DNA from: Saccoglossus kowalevskii
Lineage: Eukaryota; Hemichordata; Enteropneusta; Harrimaniidae
Direction: 5' to 3'
DNA: 64,000 bases
NCBI RefSeq assembly: GCF_000003605.2
Contig: NW_003135827.1
Location: forward strand, 62,001-126,000
Shown: piece by piece, positions 35,451 through 48,418 of the stretch
Layout of the letters: the number at the start of each line of letters is the position of its first letter
Numbering within the stretch: the stretch's first letter is position 1
Made by a program: the position numbers and the translations under genes
Notes under the pieces: model-generated
Database searches by the model: none
The model's input: the letters and a program-made list of their open reading frames with translations, nothing else
Told to the model about the DNA's origin: nothing

Positions 35451-36300
35451 TACCCTGGCTATGCGTTAAAATGGTTATGAATTCATTTTGGATAAGTACA
35501 TACATAACCGACCAATCGTGGACTTCAATTCAATGTGTTGGTCAGGGTTCTGACCCTGTGTATTTTTCGGTGGGTACCGTTTAATTTCACTATCCTGGCT
35601 ACGTGTTAAAATGGTTATGAATTTATTTTGGATAAGTACGTACATAACCGACCAATCGTGGACTTTAATTCAATGTGTTGGTCAGGGTTCTGACCCTGTG
35701 TATTTTTCGGTGGGTACCGTTTAATTTCACTACCCTGGCTACGTGTTAAAATGGTTATGAATTCATTTTGGATAAGTACGTACATAACCGACCAATCGTG
35801 GACTTTAATTCAATGTGTTGGTCAGGGTTCTGACCTTGTGTATTTTTCGGTGGGTACCGTTTAATTTCACTACCCTGGCTACGCGTTAAAATGGTTATGA
35901 ATTCATTTTGGATAAGTACGTACATAACCGACCAATCGTGGACTTTAATTCAATGTGTTGGTCAGGGTTCTGACCCTGTGTATTTTTCGGTGGGTACCGT
36001 TTAATTTCACTATCCTGGCTAAGTCTTAAAATGGTTATGAATTCATTTTGGATAAGTACGTACATAACCGACCAATCGTGGACTTTAATTCAATGTGTTG
36101 GTCAGGGTTCTGACCCTGTGTATTTTTCGGTGGATACCGTTTAATTTCACTACCCTGGCTATGCGTTAAAATGGTTATGAATTCATTTTGGATAAGTACA
36201 TACATAACCGACCAATCGTGGACTTCAATTCAATGTGTTGGTCAGGGTTCTGACCCTGTGTATTTTTCGGTGGGTACCGTTTAATTTCACTATCCTGGCT
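35451..36300. repeat. 700-bp (5-monomer) higher-order repeat, edges duplicated
   Basis: A unit with TATGCG, AAGTACATACATAACC and GACTTCAATTC occurs at 35521 and again at 36221, exactly 700 bp apart, each followed by a T115/ACGTG unit. A related unit recurs at 43635. The five-monomer step suggests unequal exchange. Confidence 0.82.
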
Positions 36301-36507
36301 ACGTGTTAAAATGGTTATGAATTCATTTTGGATAAGTACGTACATAACCGACCAATCGTGGACTTTAATTCAATGTGTTGGTCAGGGTTCTGACCCTGTG
36401 TATTTTTCGGTGGGTACCGTTTAATTTAACTACCCTGGCTACGTGTTAAAATGGTTATGAATTCATTTTGCATAAGTACGTACATAACCGACCAATCGTG
36501 GACTTTA
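35831..36507. repeat. Duplicated block ending at hybrid 10, partner of 43245-44061
   Basis: Shared private markers TGACCTTGTG (35831), CTAAGTCTTAAAATGG (36019), GTGGATACCG (36130) and GACTTCAATTC (36221) match 43245, 43433, 43544 and 43635 at an offset of 7,414 bp. The last marker, AATTTAACTACC, and the hybrid itself are offset by 7,554 bp, so the right partner has gained exactly one monomer. Confidence 0.9.
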
Positions 36508-36617
36508 TTTTGCATGCAGGTAAGGTATACCTACAGACATAACTGTGGACATTATGCTTATACTTATGTACTAAGACGTTAGTTAACATTTAATATCAGG
36601 CAATGCATTGGTTCATT
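36508..36617 (+). repeat. 110-bp replacement segment, copy 10
   Basis: It has the TATAC variant. The upstream unit carries the private AATTTAACTACC also seen before copy 13, and is GCATAAG. The downstream unit is CACTCTGG with ACCGTCCAATC. Confidence 0.95.
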
Positions 36618-38089
36618 ACCCTGGCTACGTGTTAAAATGGTTATGAATTCACTCTGGATAAGTACGTACATAACCGTCCAATCGTGGACTTTAATTCAAT
36701 GTGTTGGTCAGGGTTCTGACCCTGTGTATTTTTCGGTGGGTACCGTTTAATTTAACTACCCTGGCTACGTGTTAAAATGGTTATGAATTCATTTTGGATA
36801 AGTACGTACATAACCGACCAATCATGGACTTTAATTCAATGTGTTGGTCAGGGTTCTGACCCTGTGTATTTTTCGGTGGGTACCGTTTAATTTCACTATC
36901 CTGTCTACGTGTTAAAATGGTTATGAATTCATTTTGGATAAGTACGTACATAACCGACCAATCGTGGACTTTAATTCAATGTGTTGGTCAGGGTTCTGAC
37001 CCTGTGTATTTTTCGGTGGGTACCGTTTAATTTCACTACCCTGGCTACGCGTTAAAATGGTTATGAATTCATTTTGGATAAGTACGTACATAACCGACTA
37101 ATCGTGGACTTTAATTCAATGTGTTGGTCAGGTTCTGACCCTGTGTATTTTTCGGTGGGTACCGTTTAATTTCACTACCCTGGCTACGTGTTAAAATGGT
37201 TATGAATTCATTTTGCATAAGTACGTACATAACCGACCAATCGTGGACTTTAATTCAATGTGTTGGTCAGGGTCTGACCCTGTGTATTTTCGGTGGGTAC
37301 CGTTTAATTTCACTACCCTGGCTACGGGTTAAAATGGTTATGAATTCATTTTGGATAAGTACGTACATAACCGACCAATCGTGGACTTTAATTCAATGTG
37401 TTGGTCAGGGTCTGACCCTGTGTATTTTTCGGTGGGTACCGTTTAATCTCACTACCCTGGCTACGCGTTAAAATGGTTATGAATTCATTTTGGATAAGTA
37501 CGTACATAACCGACCAATCGTGGACTTTAATTCAATGTGTTGGTCAGGGTTCTGACCCTGTGTATTTTTCGGTGGGTACTGTTTAATTTCACTATCTTGG
37601 CTACGTGTTAAAATGGTTATGAATTCATTTTGAATAAGTACGTACATAACCGACCAATCGTGGACTTTAATTCAATGTGTTGGTCAGGGTTCTGACCCTG
37701 TGTATTTTTCGGTGGGTACCGTTTAATTTCACTACCCTGGCTATGCGTTAAAATGGTTATGAATTCATTTTGGATAAGTACATACATAACCGACCAATCG
37801 TGGACTTTAATTCAATGTGTTGGTCAGGATTCTGACCCTGTGTATTTTTCGGTGGGTACCGTTTAATTTCACTATCCTGGCTACGTGTTAAAATGGTTAT
37901 GAATTCATTTTGGATAAGTACGTACATAACCGACCAATCGTGGACTTTAATTCAATGTGTTGGTCAGGGTTCTGACCCTGTGTATTTTTCGGTGGGTACC
38001 GTTTAATTTCACTACCCTGGCTACGTGTTAAAATGGTTATGAATTCATTTTGCATAAGTACGTACATAACCGACCAATCGTGGACTTTA
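36618..38089. repeat. Array segment between hybrids 10 and 11 (about 10 standard units)
   Basis: Three neighbouring units at about 37130-37420 each lack one base of the GGGTT run. A block from about 37440 (TTTAATCTCAC, ACTGTTTAATTTC, ACTATCTTGG, TTTTGAATAAG) is duplicated from about 47520. No gene is present. Confidence 0.94.
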
Positions 38090-38199
38090 TTTTGCATGCA
38101 GGTAAGGTATACCTACAGACATAACTGTGGACATTATGCTTAAACTTATGTACTAAGACGTTAGTTAACATTTAATATCAGGCAATGCATTGGTTCATT
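38090..38199 (+). repeat. 110-bp replacement segment, copy 11
   Basis: It has the TAAAC variant. Upstream is GCATAAG. Downstream come a CACTCTGG unit and then CACTCTGG with ACAAAACC. Together with its left flank it is the counterpart of copy 14 at an offset of 10,219 bp. Confidence 0.95.
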
Positions 38200-40935
38200 A
38201 CCCTGGCTACGTGTTAAAATGGTTATGAATTCACTCTGGATAAGTACGTACATAACCGACCAATCGTGGACTTTAATTCAATGTGTTGGTCAGGGTTCTG
38301 ACCCTGTGTACTTTTCGGTGGGTACTGTTTAATTTCACTATCCTGGCTATGTGTTAAAATGGTTATGAATTCACTCTGGATAAGTACGTACAAAACCGAC
38401 CAATCGTGGACTTTAATTCAATGTGTTGGTCAGGGTTCTGACCCTGTGTATTTTTCGGTGGGTACCGTTTAATTTCACTATCCTGGCTACGTGTTAAAAT
38501 GGTTATGAATTCATTTTGGATAAATACGTACATAACCGACCAATCGTGGACTTTAATTCAATATGTTGGTCAGGGTTCTGACCCTGTGTATTTTTCGGTG
38601 GGTACCGTTTAATTTCACTACCCTGGCTACGCGTTAAAATGGTTATGAATTCATTTTGGATAAGTACGTACATAACCGACCAATCGTGGACTTTAATTCA
38701 ATGTGTTGGTCAGGAGTCTGACCCTGTGTATTTTTCGGTGGGTACCGTTTAATTTCACTACCCTGGCCACGCGTTAAAATGGTTATGAATTCATTTTGGA
38801 TAAGTACGTACATAACCGACCAATCGTGGACTTTAATTCTATGTGTTGGTCAGGGTTCTGACCCTGTGTATTTTTCGGTGGGTACCGTTTAATTTCACTA
38901 CCCTGGCTACGCGTTAAAATGGTTATGAATTCATTTTGGATAAGTACGTACATAACCGACCAATCGTGGACTTTAATTCAATGTGTTGGTCAGGGTTCTG
39001 ACCCTGTGTATTTTTCGGTGGGTACCGTTTAATTTCACTATCCTGGCTACGTGTTAAAATGGTTATGAATTCATTTTGGATAAGTACGTACATAACCGAC
39101 CAATCGTGGACTTTAATTCAATGTGTTGGTCAGGGTTCTGACCCTGTGTATTTTTCGGTGGGTACCGTTTAATTTCACTATCCTGGCTACGTGTTAAAAT
39201 GGTTATGAATTCATTTTGGATAAGTACGTACATAACCGACCAATCATGGACTTTAATTCAATGTGTTGGTCAGGGTTCTGACCCTGTGTATTTTTCGGTG
39301 GGTACCGTTTAATTTCACTATCCTGGCTACGTGTTAAAATGGTTATGAATTCATTTTGGATAAGTACGTACATAACCGACCAATCGTGGACTTTAATTCA
39401 ATGTGTTGGTCAGGGTTCTGACCCTGTGTATTTTTCGGTGGGTACCGTTTAATTTCACTATCCTGGCTACGTGTTAAAATGGTTATGAATTCATTTTGGA
39501 TAAGTACGTACATAACCGACCAATCGTGGACTTTAATTCAATGTGTTGATCAGGGTTCTGACCCTGTGTATTTTTCGGTGGGTACCGTTTAATTTCACTA
39601 TCCTGGCTACGTGTTAAAATGGTTATGAATTCATTTTGGATAAGTACGTACATAACCGACCAATCGTGGACTTTAATTCAATGTGTTGGTCAGGGTTCTG
39701 ACCCTGTGTATTTTTCGGTGGGTACCGTTTAATTTCACTACCCTGGCTACGTGTTAAAATGGTTATGAATTCATTTTGGATAAGTACGTACATAACCGAC
39801 CAATCGTGGACTTTAATTCAATGTGTTGGTCAGGGTTCTGACCCTGTGTATTTTTCGGTGGGTACCGTTTAATTTCACTATCCTGGCTACGTGTTAAAAT
39901 GGTTATGAATTCATTTTGGATAAGTACGTACATAACCGACCAATCGTGGACTTTAATTCAATGTGTTGGTCAGGGTTCTGACCCTGTGTATTTTTCGGTG
40001 GGTACCGTTTAATTTCACTATCCTGGCTACGTGTTAAAATGGTTATGAATTCATTTTGGATAAGTACGTACATAACCGACCAATCGTGGACTTTAATTCA
40101 ATGTGTTGGTCAGGGTTCTGACCCTGTGTATTTTTTGGTGGGTACCGTTTAATTTCACTACCCTGGCTACGTGTTAAAATGGTTATGAATTCATTTTGGA
40201 TAAGTATGTACATAACCGACCAATCGTGGACTTTAATTCAATGTGTTGGTCAGGGTTCTGACCCTGTGTATTTTTCGGTGGGTACCGTTAAATTTCACTA
40301 CCCTGGCTACGTGTTAAAATGGTTATGAATTCATTTTGCATAAGTACGTACATAACCGACCAATCGTGGACTTTAATTCAATGTGTTGGTCAGGGTTCTG
40401 ACCCTGTGTATTTTTCGGTGGGTACCGTTTAATTTCACTACCCTGGCTACATGTTAAAATGGTTATGAATTCATTTTGGATAAGTACGTACATAACCGAC
40501 CAATCGTGGACTTTAATTCAATGTGTTGGTCAGGGTTCTGACCCTGTGTATTTTTCGGTGGGTACCGTTTAATTTCACTACCCTGGCTACGTGTTAAAAT
40601 GGTTATGAATTCATTTTGGATAAGTACGTACATAACCGACCAATCGTGGACTTTAATTCAATGTGTTGGTCAGGGTTCTGACCCTGTGTATTTTTCGGTG
40701 GGTACCGTTTAATTTCACTATCCTGGCTACGTGTTAAAATGGTTATGAATTCATTTTGGATAAGTACGTACATAACCGACCAATCGTGGACTTTAATTCA
40801 ATGTGTTGGTCAGGGTTCTGACCCTGTGTATTTTTCGGTGGGTACCGTTTAATTTCACTACCCTGGCCACGCGTTAAAATGGTTATGAATTCATTTTGTA
40901 TAAGTACGTATATAACCGACCAATCGTGGGCTTTA
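38200..40935. repeat. Array segment between hybrids 11 and 12 (19 standard units)
   Basis: Exactly 19 units. The stretch 38517-38770, with AATATG, CAGGAGTCTG and GGCCACGCG, is duplicated at 60322-60575. From about 39000 to 40120 the units are almost uniform T115/ACGTG/GGATAAG, suggesting recent local expansion. No gene is present. Confidence 0.95.
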
Positions 40936-41045
40936 TTTTGCATGCAGGTAAGGTATACCTACAGACATAACTGTGGACATTATGCTTATACTTATGTACT
41001 AAGACGTTAGTTAACATTTAATATCAGGCAATGCATTGGTTCATT
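40936..41045 (+). repeat. 110-bp replacement segment, copy 12
   Basis: It has the TATAC variant. The hybrid's left part is unusual: GGCCACGCG, TGTATAAG, ACGTATATAACC and GTGGGCTTTA. Downstream is CACTCTGAATAAG, shared with copies 7, 9 and 17. Confidence 0.95.
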
Positions 41046-44000
41046 ACCCTGGCTACGTGTTAAAATGGTTATGAATTCACTCTGAATAAGTACGTACATA
41101 ACCGACCAATCGTGGACTTTAATTCAATGTGTTGGTCAGGGTTCTGACCCTGTGTATTTTTCGGTGGGTACCGTTTAATTTCACTATCCTGGCTACGTGT
41201 TAAAATGGTTATGAATTCATTTTGGATAAGTACGTACATAACCGACCAATCGTGGACTTTAATTCAATGTGTTGGTCAGGGTTCTGACCCTGTGTATTTT
41301 TCGGTGGGTACCGTTTAATTTCACTACCCTGGCTACGCGTTAAAATGGTTATGAATTCATTTTGGATAAGTACGTACATAACCGACCAATCGTGGACTTT
41401 AATTCAATGTGTTGGTCAGGGTTCTGACCCTGTGTATTTTTCGGTGGGTACCGTTTAATTTCACTACCCTGGCTACGTGTTAAAATGGTTATGAATTCAT
41501 TTTGCATAAGTACGTACATAACCGACCAATCGTGGACTTTAATTCAATGTGTTGGTCAGGGTTCTGACCCTGTGTATTTTTCGGTGGGTACCGTTTAATT
41601 TCACTACCCTGGCTACGTGTTAAAATGGTTATGAATTCATTTTGGATAAGTACGTACATAACCGACCAATCGTGGACTTTAATTCAATGTGTTGGTCAGG
41701 GTTCTGACCCTGTGTATTTTTCGGTGGGTACCGTTTAATTTCACTATCCTGGCTACGTGTTAAAATGGTTATGACTTCATTTTGGATAAGTACGTACATA
41801 ACCGACCAATTGTGGACTTTAATTCAATGTGTTGGTCAGGGTTCTGACCCTGTGTATTTTTCGGTGGGTACCATTTAATTTCACTATCCTGGCTACGTGT
41901 TAAAATGGTTATGAATTCATTTTGGATAAGTACGTACATAACCGACCAATCGTGGACTTTAATTCAATGTGTTGGTCAGAGTTCTGACCCTGTGTATTTT
42001 TCGATGGGTACCGTTTAATTTCACTACCCTGGCTACGTGTTAAAATGGTTATGAATTCATTTTGGATAAGTACGTACATAACCGACCAATCGTGGACTTT
42101 AATTCAATGTGTTGGTCAGGGTTCTGACCCTGTGTATTTTTCGGTGGGTACCGTTTAATTTCACTACCCTGGCTACGTGTTAAAATGGTTATGAATTCAT
42201 TTTGCATAAGTACGTACATAACCGACCAATTGTGGACTTTAATTCAATGTGTTGGTCAGGGTTCTGACCCTGTGTATTTTTCGGTGGGTACCGTTTAATT
42301 TCACTATCCTGGCTACGTGTTAAAATGGTTATGAATTCATTTTGGATAAGTACGTACATAACCGACCAATCATGGACTTTAATTCAATATGTTGGTCAGG
42401 GTTCTGACCCTGTGTATTTTTCGGTGGGTACCGTTTAATTTCACTACCCTGGCTATGCGTTAAAATGGTTATGAATTCATTTTGGATAAGTACGTACATA
42501 ACCGACCAATCGTGGACTTTAATTCAATGTGTTGGTCAGGGTTCTGACCCTGTGTATTTTTCGGTGGGTACCGTTTAATTTCACTACCCTGGCTACGCGT
42601 TAAAATGGTTATGAATTCATTTTGGATAAGTACGTACATAACCGACCAATCGTGGACTTTAATTCAATGTGTTGGTCAGGGTTCTGACCCAGTGTATTTT
42701 TCGGTGGGTACCGTTTAATTTCACTACCCTGGCTACACGTTAAAATGGTTATGAATTCATTTTGGATAAATACGTACATAACCGACCAATCGTGGACTTT
42801 AATTCAATGTGTTGGTCAGGGTTCTGACCCTGTGTATTTTTCGGTGGGTACCGTTTAATTTCACTACCCTGGCTACGCGTTAAAATGGTTATGAATTCAT
42901 TTTGGATAAATACGTTCATAACCGACCAATCGTGGACTTTAATTCAATGTGTTGGTCAGGGTTCTGACCCTGTGTATTTTTCGGTGGGTACCGTTTAATT
43001 TCACTACCCTGGCTACGCGTTAAAATGGTTATGAATTCATTTTGGATAAGTACGTACATAACCGACCAATCGTGGACTTTAATTCAATGTGTTGGTCAGG
43101 GTTCTGACCCTGTGTATTTTTCGGTGGGTACCGTTTAATTTCACTACCCTGGCTACGTGTTAAAATGGTTATGAATTCATTTTGGATAAGTACGTACATA
43201 ACCGACCAATCGTGGACTTTAATTCAATGTGTTGGTCAGGGTTCTGACCTTGTGTATTTTTCGGTGGGTACCGTTTAATTTCACTACCCTGGCTACGCGT
43301 TAAAATGGTTATGAATTCATTTTGGATAAGTACGTACATAACCGACCAATCGTGGACTTTAATTCAATGTGTTGGTCAGGGTTCTGACCCTGTGTATTTT
43401 TCGGTGGGTACCGTTTAATTTCACTATCCTGGCTAAGTCTTAAAATGGTTATGATTTCATTTTGGATAAGTACGTACATAACCGACCAATCGTGGACTTT
43501 AATTCAATGTGTTGGTCAGGGTTCTGACCCTGTGTATTTTTCGGTGGATACCGTTTAATTTCACTACCCTGGCTATGCGTTAAAATGGTTATGAATTCAT
43601 TTTGGATAAGTACATACATAACCGACCAATCGTGGACTTCAATTCAATGTGTTGGTCAGGGTTCTGACCCTGTGTATTTTTCGGTGGGTACCGTTTAATT
43701 TCACTATCCTGGCTACGTGTTAAAATGGTTATGAATTCATTTTGGATAAGTACGTACATAACCGACCAATCGTGGACTTTAATTCAATGTGTTGGTCAGG
43801 GTTCTGACCCTGTGTATTTTTCGGTGGGTACCGTTTAATTTCACTACCCTGGCTACGTGTTAAAATGGTTATGAATTCATTTTGGATAAGTACGTACATA
43901 ACCGACCAATCGTGGACTTTAATTCAATGTGTTGGTCAGGGTTCTGACCCTGTGTATTTTTCGGTGGGTACCGTTTAATTTAACTACCCTGGCTACGTGT

Positions 44001-44061
44001 TAAAATGGTTATGAATTCATTTTGCATAAGTACGTACATAACCGACCAATCGTGGACTTTA
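41046..44061. repeat. Array segment between hybrids 12 and 13 (21 standard units)
   Basis: Exactly 21 units. ATGACTTCAT, AATTGTGG and ACCATTTAATT (41771-41880) repeat the same chain seen at 941-1050, at an offset of 40,830 bp. The stretch from about 43245 is duplicated from 35831. No gene is present. Confidence 0.95.
43245..44061. repeat. Duplicated block ending at hybrid 13, partner of 35831-36507
   Basis: It carries the same ordered private markers as the left partner plus one additional standard monomer between GACTTCAATTC and AATTTAACTACC. This makes the monomer the unit of gain or loss. Confidence 0.9.
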
Positions 44062-44171
44062 TTTTGCATGCAGGTAAGGTATACCTACAGACATAACTGT
44101 GGACATTATGCTTATACTTATGTACTAAGACGTTAGTTAACATTTAATATCAGGCAATGCATTGGTTCATT
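44062..44171 (+). repeat. 110-bp replacement segment, copy 13
   Basis: It has the TATAC variant. The upstream unit is GCATAAG with AATTTAACTACC, as before copy 10. The downstream unit has the private CACTCTGGGTAAG. Confidence 0.95.
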
Positions 44172-47100
44172 ACCCTGGCTACGTGTTAAAATGGTTATGA
44201 ATTCACTCTGGGTAAGTACGTACATAACCGACCAATCGTGGACTTTAATTCAATGTGTTGGTCAGGGTTCTGACCCTGTGTATTTTTCGGTGGGTACCGT
44301 TTAATTTCACTACCCTGGCTACGTGTTAAAATGGTTATGAATTCATTTTGCATAAGTACGTACATAACTGACCAATCGTGGACTTTAATTCAATGTGTTG
44401 GTCAGGGTTCTGACCCTGTGTATTTTTCGGTGGGTACCGTTTAATTTCACTACCCTGGCTACGTGTTAAAATAGTTATGAATTCATTTTGGATAAGTACG
44501 TACATAACCGACCAATCGTGGACTTTAATTCAGTGTGTTGGTCAGGGTTCTGACCCTATGTATTTTTCGGTGGGTACCGTTTAATTTCACTACGCTGGAT
44601 ACGCGTTAAAATGGTTATGAATTCATTTTGGATAAGTACGTACATAACTGACCAATCGTGGACTTTAATTTCAATGTGTTGGTCAGGGTTCTGACCCTGT
44701 GTATTTTTCGGTGGGTACCGTTTAATTTCACTACCCTGGCTACGCGTTAAAATGGTTATGAATTCATTTTGGATAAGTACGTACATAACCGACCAATCGT
44801 GGACTTTAATTCAATGTGTTGGTCAGGGTTCTGACCCTGTGTATTTTTCGGTGGGTACCGTTTAATTTCACTACCCTGGCTACGCGTTAAAATGGTTATG
44901 AATTCATTTTGGATAAGTACGTACATAACCGACCAATCGTGGACTTTAATTCAATGTGTTGGTCAGGGTTCTGACCCTGTGTATTTTTCGGTGGGTACCG
45001 TTTAATTTCACTACCCTGGCTACGTGTAAAAATGGTTATGAATTCATTTTGGATAAGTACGTACATAATCGACCAATCGTGGACTTTAATTCAATGTGTT
45101 GGTCAGGGTTCTGACCCTGTGTATTTTTCGGTGGGTACCGTTTAATTTCACTACCCTGGCTACGTGTTAAAATGGTTATGAATTCATTTTGGATAAGTAC
45201 GTACATAACCGACCAATCGTGGACTTTAATTCAATGTGTTGGTCAGGGTTCTGACCCTGTGTATTTTTCGGTGGGTACCGTTTAATTTCACTACCCTGGC
45301 TACGTGTTAAAATGGTTATGAATTCATTTTGCATAAGTACGTACATAACCGACCAATCGTGGACTTTAATTCAATGTGTTGGTCAGGGTTCTGACCCTGT
45401 GTATTTTTCGGTGGGTACCGTTTAATCTCACTACCCTGGCTACGTGTTAAAATGGTTATGAATTCATTTTGGATAAGTACGTACATAACCGACCAATCGT
45501 GGACTTTAATTCAATGTGTTGGTCAGGGTTCTGACCCTGTGTATTTTTCGGTGGGTACCGTTTAATTTCACTATCCTGGCTACGTGTTAAAATGGTTATG
45601 AATTCACTCTGGATAAGTACGTACATAACCGACCAATCGTGGACTTTAATTCAATGTGTTGGGCAGGGTTCTTACCCTGTGTATTTTTCGGTGGGTACCG
45701 TTTAATTTCACTATCCTGGCTACGTGTTAAAATGGTTATGAATTCATTTTGGATAAGTACGTACATAACCGACCAATCGTGGACTTTAATTCAATGTGTT
45801 GGTCAGGGTTCTGACCCTGTGTATTTTTCGGTGGGTACTGTTTAATTTCACTACCCTGGCTACGCGTTAAAATGGTTATGAATTCATTTTGGATAAGTAC
45901 GTACATAACCGACCAATCGTGGACTTTAATTCAATGTGTTGGTCAGGGTTCTGACCCTGTGTATTTTTCGGTGGGTACCGTTTAATTTCACTATCCTGGC
46001 TACGTGTTAAAATGGTTATGAATTCATTTTGGATAAGTACGTACATAACCGACCAATCGTGGACTTTAATTCAATGTGTTGGTCAGGGTTCTGACCCTGT
46101 GTATTTTTCGGTGGGTACCGTTTAATTTCACTATCCTGGCTACGTGTTAAAATGGTTATGAATTCATTTTGGATAAGTACGTACATAACCGACCAATCGT
46201 GGACTTTAATTCAATGTGTTGGTCAGGGTTCTGACCCTGTGTATTTTTCGGTGGGTACCGTTTAATTTCACTACCCTGGCTACACGTTAAAATGGTTATG
46301 AATTCATTTTGGATAAGTACGTACATAACCGACCAATCGTGGACTTTAATTCAATGTGTTGGTCAGGGTTCTGACCCTGTGTATTTTTCGGTGGGTACCG
46401 TTTAATTTCACTACCCTGGCTACGCGTTAAAATGGTTATGAATTCATTTTGGATAAGTACGTACATAACCGACCAATCGTGGACTTTAATTCAATGTGTT
46501 GGTCAGGGTTCTGACCCTGTGTATTTTTCGGTGGGTACCGTTTAATTTCACTACCCTGGCTACGCGTTAAAATGGTTATGAATTCATTTTGGATAAATAC
46601 GTTCATAACCGACCAATCGTGGACTTTAATTCAATGTGTTGGTCAGGGTTCTGACCCTGTGTATTTTTCGGTGGGTACCGTTTAATTTCACTACCCTGGC
46701 TACGCGTTAAAATGGTTATGAATTCATTTTGGATAAGTACGTACATAACCGACCAATCGTGGACTTTAATTCAATGTGTTGGTCAGGGTTCTGACCCTGT
46801 GTATTTTTCGGTGGGTACCGTTTAATTTCACTACCCTGGCTACCTGTTAAAATGGTTATGAATTCATTTTGGATAAGTACGTACATAACCGACCAATCGT
46901 GGACTTTAATTCAATGTGTTGGTCAGGATTCTGACCCTGTGTATTTTTCGGTGGGTACCGTTTAATTTCACTACCCTGGCTACGTGTTAAAATGGTTATG
47001 AATTCATTTTGCATAAGTACGTACATAACCGACCAATCGTGGACTTTAATTCAATGTGTTGGTCAGGGTTCTGACCCTGTGTATTTTTCGGTGGGTACCG

Positions 47101-48308
47101 TTTAATTTCACTACCCTGGCTACGTGTTAAAATGGTTATGAATTCATTTTGGATAAGTACGTACATAACCGACCAATCGTGGGCTTTAATTCAATGTGTT
47201 GGTCAGGGTTCTGACCCTGTGTATTTTTCGGTGGGTACCGTTTAATTTCACTACCCTGGCTACGTGTTAAAATGGTTATGAATTCATTTTGCATTAGTAC
47301 GTACATAACCGACCAATCGTGGACTTTAATTCAATGTGTTGGTCAGGGTTCTGACCCTGTGTATTTTTCGGTGGGTACCGTTTAATTTCACTATCCTGGC
47401 TACGTGTTAACATGGTTATGAATTCATTTTGGATAAGTACGTACATAACCGACCAATCGTGGACTTTAATTCAATGTGTTGGTCAGGGTTCTGACCCTGT
47501 GTATTTTTTGGTGGGTACCGTTTAATCTCACTACCCTGGCTACGCGTTAAAATGGTTATGAATTCATTTTGGATAAGTACGTACATAACCGACCAATCGT
47601 GGACTTTAATTCAATGTGTTGGTCAGGGTTCTGACCCTGTGTATTTTTCGGTGGGTACTGTTTAATTTCACTATCTTGGCTACGTGTTAAAATGGTTATG
47701 AATTCATTTTGAATAAGTACGTACATAACCGACCAATCGTGGACTTTAATTCAATGTGTTGGTCAGGGTTCTGACCCTGTGTATTTTTCGGTGGGTACCG
47801 TTTAATTTCACTACCCTGGCTACGCGTTAAAATGGTTATGAATTCATTTTGGATAAGTACGTACATAACCGACCAATCGTGGACTTTAATTCAATGTGTT
47901 GGTCAGGATTCTGACCTTGTGTATTTTTCGGTGGGTACCGTTTAATTTCACTATCCTGGCTACGTGTTAAAATGGTTATGAATTCATTTTGGATAAGTAC
48001 GTACATAACCGACCAATCGTGGACTTTAATTCAATGTGTTGGTCAGGGTTCTGACCCTGTGTATTTTTCGGTGGGTACCGTTTAATTTCACTACCCTGGC
48101 TACGTGTTAAAATGGTTATGAATTCATTTTGGATAAGTACGTACATAACCGACCAATCGTGGACTTTAATTCAATGTGTTGGTCAGGGTTCTGACCCTGT
48201 GTATTTTTCGGTGGGTACCGTTTAATTTCACTACCCTGGCTACGTGTTAAAATGGTTATGAATTCATTTTGCATAAGTACGTACATAACCGACCAATCGT
48301 GGACTTTA
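44172..48308. repeat. Array segment between hybrids 13 and 14 (about 29 standard units)
   Basis: It starts with several variant units (AAAATAGTTATG, CTACGCTGGATACG, ATAACTGACC), then long runs of standard units. The ACTATCTTGG/TTTTGAATAAG block near 47650 matches that near 37571. No gene is present. Confidence 0.94.
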
Positions 48309-48418
48309 TTTTGCATGCAGGTAAGGTATACCTACAGACATAACTGTGGACATTATGCTTAAACTTATGTACTAAGACGTTAGTTAACATTTAATATCAG
48401 GCAATGCATTGGTTCATT
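48309..48418 (+). repeat. 110-bp replacement segment, copy 14
   Basis: It has the TAAAC variant. Upstream is GCATAAG. Downstream come CACTCTGG and then CACTCTGG with ACGTTCAAAACC, a one-base derivative of the ACAAAACC flank shared with copies 1, 4 and 11. Confidence 0.95.

Larger units (their letters stand above)
30273..36507. repeat. Array segment between hybrids 9 and 10 (44 standard units)
   Basis: It holds the GGATTCCGACC block (30589-30745), a TTAATATGGTTAAG unit near 31966, the CTAACCCTGTGC subfamily trio (32101-32520), several ATAAATACG and ACACG units (32690-33800), and a 700-bp repeat at 35451-36300. No gene is present. Confidence 0.94.
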
